Under the pieces are notes generated by a model. That model saw nothing but the letters and a program-made list of their open reading frames with translations. It had not been told where the DNA came from and did not search any database. The translations under genes and the position numbers were made by a program. This document shows positions 58,815 to 64,000 of a stretch of 64,000 nucleotides of DNA, in pieces. This DNA is from Nocardia vinacea (GTDB lineage: Bacteria; Actinomycetota; Actinomycetes; Mycobacteriales; Mycobacteriaceae): NCBI RefSeq assembly GCF_035920345.1, contig NZ_CP109149.1, forward strand, positions 2,356,001 through 2,420,000, in the 5' to 3' direction. Numbering within the stretch: position 1 is the first letter of the stretch; each line of letters starts with the position of its first letter.

Positions 58815-59680
58815 CCGAATTCATCCTGGCCGCCGAGCCACTGACCCACACCTCCACCGGCGAGACCGTCCAATTCTGGATCCTCGGCCCGCTCGCGGTG
58901 ATCGGCGCACTCGGCATGGTTTTCGCGGGCAAGGCCGTGCATTCGGCGATCTGCCTGGCCGCCACCATGATCGTGCTCGCGACCTTCTATATGGCACAGG
59001 ACGCGCTGTTCCTCGGCGTCGTGCAGATCGTCGTCTACACCGGCGCGGTCATGATGCTGTTCCTGTTCGTGCTCATGCTGGTCGGCGTCGACTCCCCCGA
59101 ATCGCTCGGGGAAACACTGCGCGGGCAGCGGCTCTCGGCCGCCGCCGTCGGACTCGGCTTCGGGCTGCTGCTGATCAGCGGCATCGCCAACGGCATCCGC
59201 AACTCCGGAACCACCTATCCGGCAAAGGGATTCGCATATCAAGACGTGATCGGCCAACTCGCCGAACTGATCTTCGTCCGGTATGTGTGGGCCTTCGAAC
59301 TCACCGGCGCACTGCTCATCACAGCCACCATCGGCGCGATGATCCTGGCGCACCGGGAGAATTTCGGGCCGCGCCTGGATCAGCGGGAGCTCTCACGCCG
59401 CCGCTTCCGCGGCGCCTACGACCCGGCCCGGCCCTCCGACCGCGCCACCCCGCTGCCGACGCCGGGTGTGTACGCCAGGCACAACGCGGTCGATATTCCG
59501 GCGCGGCTGCCGGACGGATCCTTCGAGGAGCTGTCGGTCAGCACCATCCTGCGGCATCGCCGCACCAGGGCGCTCACCGAGGCGGCGGTCATCTCGGTCG
59601 GCACGACCCCGACCTTCGCCTCGGAGGTCGAGGAGCCCGAAACCCCCGCCCGCGAGGCAGACGAGGAAGGCAAGCGGTGA
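58811..59680 (+). CDS. nuoJ: NADH-quinone oxidoreductase subunit J
   Basis: A 289-residue membrane subunit. [20 protein letters not shown] and [20 protein letters not shown] are the typical helices; the fifth helix [20 protein letters not shown] ends the membrane part. The remaining 90 residues are a soluble actinobacterial tail. Starts at GTG overlapping nuoHI and ends over the nuoK GTG. Confidence 0.95.
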   Translation: MTEFILAAEPLTHTSTGETVQFWILGPLAVIGALGMVFAGKAVHSAICLAATMIVLATFYMAQDALFLGVVQIVVYTGAVMMLFLFVLMLVGVDSPESLGETLRGQRLSAAAVGLGFGLLLISGIANGIRNSGTTYPAKGFAYQDVIGQLAELIFVRYVWAFELTGALLITATIGAMILAHRENFGPRLDQRELSRRRFRGAYDPARPSDRATPLPTPGVYARHNAVDIPARLPDGSFEELSVSTILRHRRTRALTEAAVISVGTTPTFASEVEEPETPAREADEEGKR

Positions 59681-59976
59681 ATCCTGAGAACTACCTGTTC
59701 CTGTCCGCCCTGCTGTTCACCATCGGCGCGGCCGGTGTGCTGCTGCGGCGCAACGCCATTGTGGTGTTCATGTGCATCGAGCTGATGCTCAATGCGGTGA
59801 ATCTCGCCTTCGTCACCTTCGCCAGGCTGCATTCGAATCTGGACGGTCAGGTGTTCGCGTTCTTCACCATGGTGGTGGCCGCCGCCGAAGTCGTCGTCGG
59901 ACTCGCCATCATCATGACCATCTTCCGCGTCCGCCGTTCGACCTCGGTCGACGACGCCAACCTGCTGAAGTTCTGA
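59677..59976 (+). CDS. nuoK: NADH-quinone oxidoreductase subunit K
   Basis: A 99-residue antiporter-like MrpC-type subunit with three helices. [20 protein letters not shown] carries the conserved Glu of helix 2 and [20 protein letters not shown] the Glu of helix 3, both on the proton path. GTG 59677 overlaps nuoJ by four bases. Confidence 0.97.
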   Translation: MNPENYLFLSALLFTIGAAGVLLRRNAIVVFMCIELMLNAVNLAFVTFARLHSNLDGQVFAFFTMVVAAAEVVVGLAIIMTIFRVRRSTSVDDANLLKF

Positions 59977-59977
59977 C

Positions 59978-61891
59978 GTGGATACCGCAACGCTCTGGAT
60001 GCTGCCCGCGCTGCCGCTGGCCGGCGCCGTCGTGCTGCTGCTGATCGGGCGCTACAGCGATAAGTGGGGGCATCTGCTCGGCTGTGCCACCGCGCTGGCC
60101 TCGTTCGGCTTCGCCGTCGTCGCGTTCTTCCACATGCTCGACCGTGATGATGCTGCCCGCGCAATCCACAAGGATTTTTTCAGCTGGGTGCCGGTCGACG
60201 GGTTACAGGTGGACTTCAGCCTCCAATTGGACCAGCTGTCGGTGTGTTTCGCGCTGCTGATCACCGGCGTCGGATCGCTGATCCACATCTATTCCGTCGG
60301 CTATATGAACCACGATCCGGGACGGCGGCGGTTCTTCGCCTACCTGAATCTGTTCCTGGCGGCGATGCTGCTGCTGGTGCTGGCGGACAACTACCTGGTG
60401 CTGTATCTCGGCTGGGAGGGCGTCGGTCTGGCCTCCTATCTGCTGATCGGTTTCTGGTACCACAAGCCGACCGCGGCAACCGCGGCCAAGAAGGCGTTCG
60501 TGGTCAACCGGGTCGGCGATATGGGGCTGGCCATCGCCATGTTCACCATGTTCGCGACCTTCGGCTCGATCGACTTCGGCTCGGTGTTCGCGACCGCGCC
60601 GCAGGCGGGCGAGGGCACGCTGACAGCGATCGGGTTACTGCTGCTGCTGGCCGCGTGCGGTAAGTCCGCGCAGGTACCGCTGCAGTCCTGGCTCGGTGAC
60701 GCGATGGAGGGTCCGACACCGGTCTCCGCGCTCATCCACGCGGCCACCATGGTGACGGCGGGTGTGTATCTGATCGCGCGCTCCGGGCCGATCTTCGATC
60801 TCGCGCCCAATGCACGGCTCGGTGTGGTGCTGGTGGGTGCGGTGACGCTGCTGTTCGGTGCGATCGTCGGTTGCGCGAAGGACGACATCAAGAAGGCGCT
60901 TGCGGCGTCCACCATGAGCCAGATCGGTTATATGGTGCTGGCCGCAGGCCTCGGCCCGGCCGGATACGCGGTCGCCATCATGCATCTGCTCACCCATGGC
61001 TTCTTCAAGGCCGGGCTGTTCCTCGGGGCCGGATCGGTCATGCACGCGATGGATGACGAGACCGACATGCGCCGCTACGGCGGACTGCGCAAACTGCTGC
61101 CGGTCACCTACGTCACCTTCGGGCTCGGCTATCTGGCGATCATCGGAGTGCCGCCGTTCGCCGGATTCTTCTCCAAAGATCGGATCATCGAGGCAGCGTT
61201 CAACCAAGGCGGCGCAAGCGGTTTGGCACTGGGTGCGGTGACACTGTTCGGTGCCGGGCTGACCGCGTTCTACATGACGCGCGTGATGATGATGACGTTC
61301 TTCGGCGAGCCTCGCTGGCCCGAACACTTACGCGGCTCCGCCGCGGGGGCCGATACCCATCCGCACGAGGCACCCGCGGTGATGACCGGCCCGATGATTC
61401 TGCTCGCGATCGGTTCGGTGGCGGCGGGTGGACTGTTCGTCTTCGGGTCGTCGCTGCAGAACTGGCTCGAACCTGTGGTCGGGGCGCATCACGGCGAGGA
61501 GGTCGTGCCCGCGGGCGTGGTGACCGCCTTGGCGCTGCTCGTGGTCGCTGTCGGAATCGGCTTCGCCTACAACCAGTTCGCGCAGCGTGAGATTCCCGAG
61601 ACCGCACCGGAAGCGGTGTCGGCGTTGACGATCGCGGCTCGCAAGGATCTCTACGGCGACGCGGTCAACGAGGGCGTATTCATGCGTCCCGGTGCGTATC
61701 TGACCCGGTCGCTGGTCTTCCTCGACAATCGCGGCATCGACGGCATCGTCAACGGGACTGCCGCGCTGATCGGCGGACTGTCCGGGCGAATCCGGAAGGT
61801 GCAGTCCGGCTTCGTCCGGTCGTATGCCCTGTCCATGTTCACCGGCGCGGCACTGGTGGCCGCCGCCCTGCTGGCAGTGAGGCTCTGGTGA
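59978..61891 (+). CDS. nuoL: NADH-quinone oxidoreductase subunit L
   Basis: A 637-residue antiporter-like subunit. [20 protein letters not shown] holds the key Glu, [20 protein letters not shown] and [16 protein letters not shown] the central Lys/His helix region, and [20 protein letters not shown] the broken helix. The long lateral helix and terminal anchor follow. It pumps protons. GTG start one base after the nuoK stop. Confidence 0.97.
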   Translation: MDTATLWMLPALPLAGAVVLLLIGRYSDKWGHLLGCATALASFGFAVVAFFHMLDRDDAARAIHKDFFSWVPVDGLQVDFSLQLDQLSVCFALLITGVGSLIHIYSVGYMNHDPGRRRFFAYLNLFLAAMLLLVLADNYLVLYLGWEGVGLASYLLIGFWYHKPTAATAAKKAFVVNRVGDMGLAIAMFTMFATFGSIDFGSVFATAPQAGEGTLTAIGLLLLLAACGKSAQVPLQSWLGDAMEGPTPVSALIHAATMVTAGVYLIARSGPIFDLAPNARLGVVLVGAVTLLFGAIVGCAKDDIKKALAASTMSQIGYMVLAAGLGPAGYAVAIMHLLTHGFFKAGLFLGAGSVMHAMDDETDMRRYGGLRKLLPVTYVTFGLGYLAIIGVPPFAGFFSKDRIIEAAFNQGGASGLALGAVTLFGAGLTAFYMTRVMMMTFFGEPRWPEHLRGSAAGADTHPHEAPAVMTGPMILLAIGSVAAGGLFVFGSSLQNWLEPVVGAHHGEEVVPAGVVTALALLVVAVGIGFAYNQFAQREIPETAPEAVSALTIAARKDLYGDAVNEGVFMRPGAYLTRSLVFLDNRGIDGIVNGTAALIGGLSGRIRKVQSGFVRSYALSMFTGAALVAAALLAVRLW

Positions 61892-63507
61892 GTGACTTTC
61901 CCTGGTTGACCACGCTGTGGTTATTGCCGGTTGTCGGCGCGGTGGCGGTGCTGTTGTTGCCCGCGTCGCAGCGCACCCTGGCGCGCGTGCTGGCATTCGG
62001 TGTCGCATTGGCGGTGCTGGTGCTCGGCATCGTATTGGCCGTGCGGTTCGAACCCGGTGGGGCGCAATATCAGTTCGTCGAATCGCACGAGTGGATTCCG
62101 GCCTTCGGCGCGGGTTACACCCTCGGGTTGGACGGGATCGCGCTGGTGCTGGTGCTGCTCACCGCGGCGCTGGTACCGCTGCTGATCCTGGCCGGGTGGA
62201 ACGATGAGCGCGAGGTCGGCAGCGGGCGTCGGGTGTCGCACACCTACGTCGCGTTGACATTGCTCGTCGAGGCGATGGTGCTGATTTCCTTTGTCTCACT
62301 CGACATTCTGCTGTTCTACGTGTTCTTCGAGGCGATGCTCGTTCCGATGTACTTCCTCATCGGCGGATTCGGGCCGCGCAGTGCCGATCTGGCGCATCGT
62401 CAGCAGCGCTCGCGGGCGGCGGTGAAATTCCTGCTGTACAACCTGTTCGGCGGTCTGATCATGTTGGCCGCGGTGATCGGGTTGTATGTGCTCACCGCAC
62501 GGCAGGGCCTCGGATCCGGAACGTCGGGCACCTTCGATTTCCGCACCGTGGTGGCGGCAGCCAATGCCGGACAGCTCGGCGCCGGTCCGGCGGTGCTGAA
62601 TGCACTGTTCCTCGGGTTCATGTTCGCCTTCGCGGTGAAGGCGCCGCTGTGGCCGTTGCACACCTGGCTGCCGGATGCGGCGGTGGCGGCGACGCCGTCG
62701 AGTGCGGTGTTGATGATGGCGGTGGTCGACAAGGTCGGCACCTTCGGCATGTTGCGCTACTGCCTGCTGCTGTTCCCGGATGCCTCGGGAACCTATGCGC
62801 CCCTGGTGATCACGCTCGCGGTGATCGGCATCATCTACGGCGCGCTGCTGGCCATCGGACAGACCGATGTGATGCGGCTGATCGCCTACACCTCGATTTC
62901 GCACTTCGGATTCATCATTCTCGGCATCTTCGCGATGACCAGTCAGGGGCAGACCGGGGCCACGCTCTACATGGTCAATCACGGCATCTCGACCGCGGCA
63001 CTGTTCCTGATCGCGGGATTCCTGGTGTCGCGCAGGGGCACTCGGGCCATCGCCGCCTATGGCGGGGTGCAGAAGGTGGCGCCGGTGCTGGCGGGCACCT
63101 TCTTCATCGCCGGTCTCGCCACCCTGTCGCTGCCGGGCCTGGCGCCGTTCATCAGCGAATTCCTGGTGCTGCTCGGCACATTCAACCGGTACGGATTCGC
63201 GGCGGTGATCGCGACCGGTGCGCTGGTGCTGGCCGCGCTGTATGTGCTGTGGATGTACCAGCGGATGATGACCGGGCCGGTCAAGGAGGGCAACGAGCGG
63301 CTCTATGATCTGGTGCCGCGCGAGTTGGCGGTGGTGGTGCCGTTGATCGCGGCGCTGCTGTTCCTCGGCATCTATCCGAAACCGGTGCTGGACTTCATCA
63401 ATCCCGCGGTGGGTCAGACGCTCACCACCATCGGCGTCCATGATCCCGCGCCGAAGACGCCCGCGATCCCCGCAGCGGGGGCCGATCACGGAGGTGCCCA
63501 CAAATGA
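61888..63507 (+). CDS. nuoM: NADH-quinone oxidoreductase subunit M
   Basis: A 539-residue antiporter-like subunit. [20 protein letters not shown] contains the functional Glu, [20 protein letters not shown] and [20 protein letters not shown] the Lys helices, and [20 protein letters not shown] follows. GTG 61888 overlaps nuoL by four bases; the C-terminal tail is His/Gly/Ala-rich. Confidence 0.97.
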   Translation: MSDFPWLTTLWLLPVVGAVAVLLLPASQRTLARVLAFGVALAVLVLGIVLAVRFEPGGAQYQFVESHEWIPAFGAGYTLGLDGIALVLVLLTAALVPLLILAGWNDEREVGSGRRVSHTYVALTLLVEAMVLISFVSLDILLFYVFFEAMLVPMYFLIGGFGPRSADLAHRQQRSRAAVKFLLYNLFGGLIMLAAVIGLYVLTARQGLGSGTSGTFDFRTVVAAANAGQLGAGPAVLNALFLGFMFAFAVKAPLWPLHTWLPDAAVAATPSSAVLMMAVVDKVGTFGMLRYCLLLFPDASGTYAPLVITLAVIGIIYGALLAIGQTDVMRLIAYTSISHFGFIILGIFAMTSQGQTGATLYMVNHGISTAALFLIAGFLVSRRGTRAIAAYGGVQKVAPVLAGTFFIAGLATLSLPGLAPFISEFLVLLGTFNRYGFAAVIATGALVLAALYVLWMYQRMMTGPVKEGNERLYDLVPRELAVVVPLIAALLFLGIYPKPVLDFINPAVGQTLTTIGVHDPAPKTPAIPAAGADHGGAHK

Positions 63508-64000
63508 GCAGTCTGCTCGCGGCAAGTATGCCCGCGCCGAGCATCGAATACGCCAAGTTGTCACCGATGCTGATCGTGTTCGGCGTGGCGGTGGTCGGGG
63601 TGCTCGTCGAGGCGTTCGCGCCGCGCCGCCACCGGTACGCCATCCAGGTGCCCCTCGGGCTGGCCGGGTTGGTGGCGGCGCTGGTTGCGGTGCTGCGGTT
63701 GTTCGGGACCGAGGCGACCGTGATGGTCGGTGCGGTGGCGATCGACGGTGTGACGCTGTTCCTGCAGGGCACGATCCTCGTCGTGTCGATTCTGGCGCTG
63801 CTGTTCATGGCCGAACGCGGTGCCGAGCCGCGGCCGCAGGTGCGTTCCGGTCCCGGGACATGGAGTGTTGCCGCGGCCGCTGTCGGCCGTGGCGTGGACG
63901 CGTTCACCCCGCAGGCCTCCGCGGTGCCCGGTAGTGCGGGTGAAATCGCCGCGGTCCGTGCGGGTGTCGCGACCACCGAGGTGTTCCCGCTGACCATGCT
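63504..64000 (+). CDS. nuoN: NADH-quinone oxidoreductase subunit N, N-terminal part
   Basis: The frame starts at ATG 63504 in an overlap with nuoM, behind GGAGGTG, and runs off the window after 165 codons. SIEYAKLSPMLIVFGVAVVG and AIDGVTLFLQGTILVVSILA are the first helices of the antiporter-like NuoN; a Pro/Ala-rich loop (about 100-150) is longer than in E. coli but usual in mycolata. The conserved Lys/Glu helices lie outside the window. Confidence 0.92.
   Translation, partial: MSSLLAASMPAPSIEYAKLSPMLIVFGVAVVGVLVEAFAPRRHRYAIQVPLGLAGLVAALVAVLRLFGTEATVMVGAVAIDGVTLFLQGTILVVSILALLFMAERGAEPRPQVRSGPGTWSVAAAAVGRGVDAFTPQASAVPGSAGEIAAVRAGVATTEVFPLTM

Overview
The window is high-GC actinobacterial DNA, most likely from a Nocardia-like mycolata (Corynebacteriales). 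The evidence is shared gene content and order with mycobacteria: furA-katG, a cytosolic arylsulfatase with a formylglycine-generating enzyme (Rv0711/Rv0712-like), a GabD2-type dehydrogenase, a TIGR00027 methyltransferase, a BlaI/M56 pair (Rv1846c/Rv1845c-like), and an orphan receiver protein just upstream of a complete nuo operon (Rv3143-like). GTG starts and 4-base stop/start overlaps are common. No rRNA, tRNA, CRISPR array or intact insertion sequence was seen.

Layout. 1-7.5 kb: an epimerase tail, an F420-type oxidoreductase, an aldehyde dehydrogenase unit (GAF/winged-helix activator, Ald, DUF779), a GabD2-like dehydrogenase and a DoxX protein. 7.5-11.7 kb: a conservon (histidine kinase, roadblock, DUF742, GTPase), preceded by a decayed copy of its GTPase gene. 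11.8-16.7 kb: FGE, type I sulfatase and HAD phosphatase, with a decayed HAD copy between FGE and sulfatase. 16.9-22.7 kb: small regulators and enzymes (NUDIX, HxlR, HTH_42 protein, M56/BlaI, metallophosphoesterase) with gene stubs between them. 22.8-25.5 kb: katG and furA. 25.8-27.0 kb: a GNAT acetyltransferase and an extra IF-1 gene behind a leader-peptide/hairpin arrangement that looks like a translational attenuator. 27.2-28.0 kb: a membrane protein and a truncated Mut7-C-type ubiquitin-like protein. 28.5-32.8 kb: an operon of a small alpha/beta protein, a DyP peroxidase, a DUF4331 protein and a TPR protein, followed by a transposase remnant. 33.2-34.9 kb: an SOS-controlled dinB and a PLD-nuclease-N membrane protein. 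34.9-42.1 kb: a thiolase pseudogene and a Calvin-cycle cluster (cbbL, cbbS, cbbX, class I FBPase, PRK) read leftward, with cbbR divergent. 42.3-44.8 kb: a methyltransferase and an exported sulfatase. 45.0-48.5 kb: a tight operon of flavoprotein, membrane protein and FHA protein. 48.6-64.0 kb: a receiver protein and nuoA to nuoN, with nuoH and nuoI fused in one reading frame and nuoN cut by the window end.

How the parts work together. The cbb cluster supplies the Calvin-specific steps (RuBP formation and carboxylation, red-type activase, FBP hydrolysis) under CbbR. The nuo operon supplies proton-pumping NADH oxidation. FGE would mature both sulfatases. FurA would control KatG. The most novel-looking elements are the GNAT/IF-1 attenuator, the DyP-DUF4331-TPR operon, the flavoprotein-FHA operon, the NuoH-NuoI fusion and a pair of dispersed repeats, one of which forms the C-terminal tail of CbbX. 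Many gene stubs (GTPase, HAD, thioesterase, FAD oxidase, transposase, thiolase, possibly Mut7-C) point to ongoing decay.
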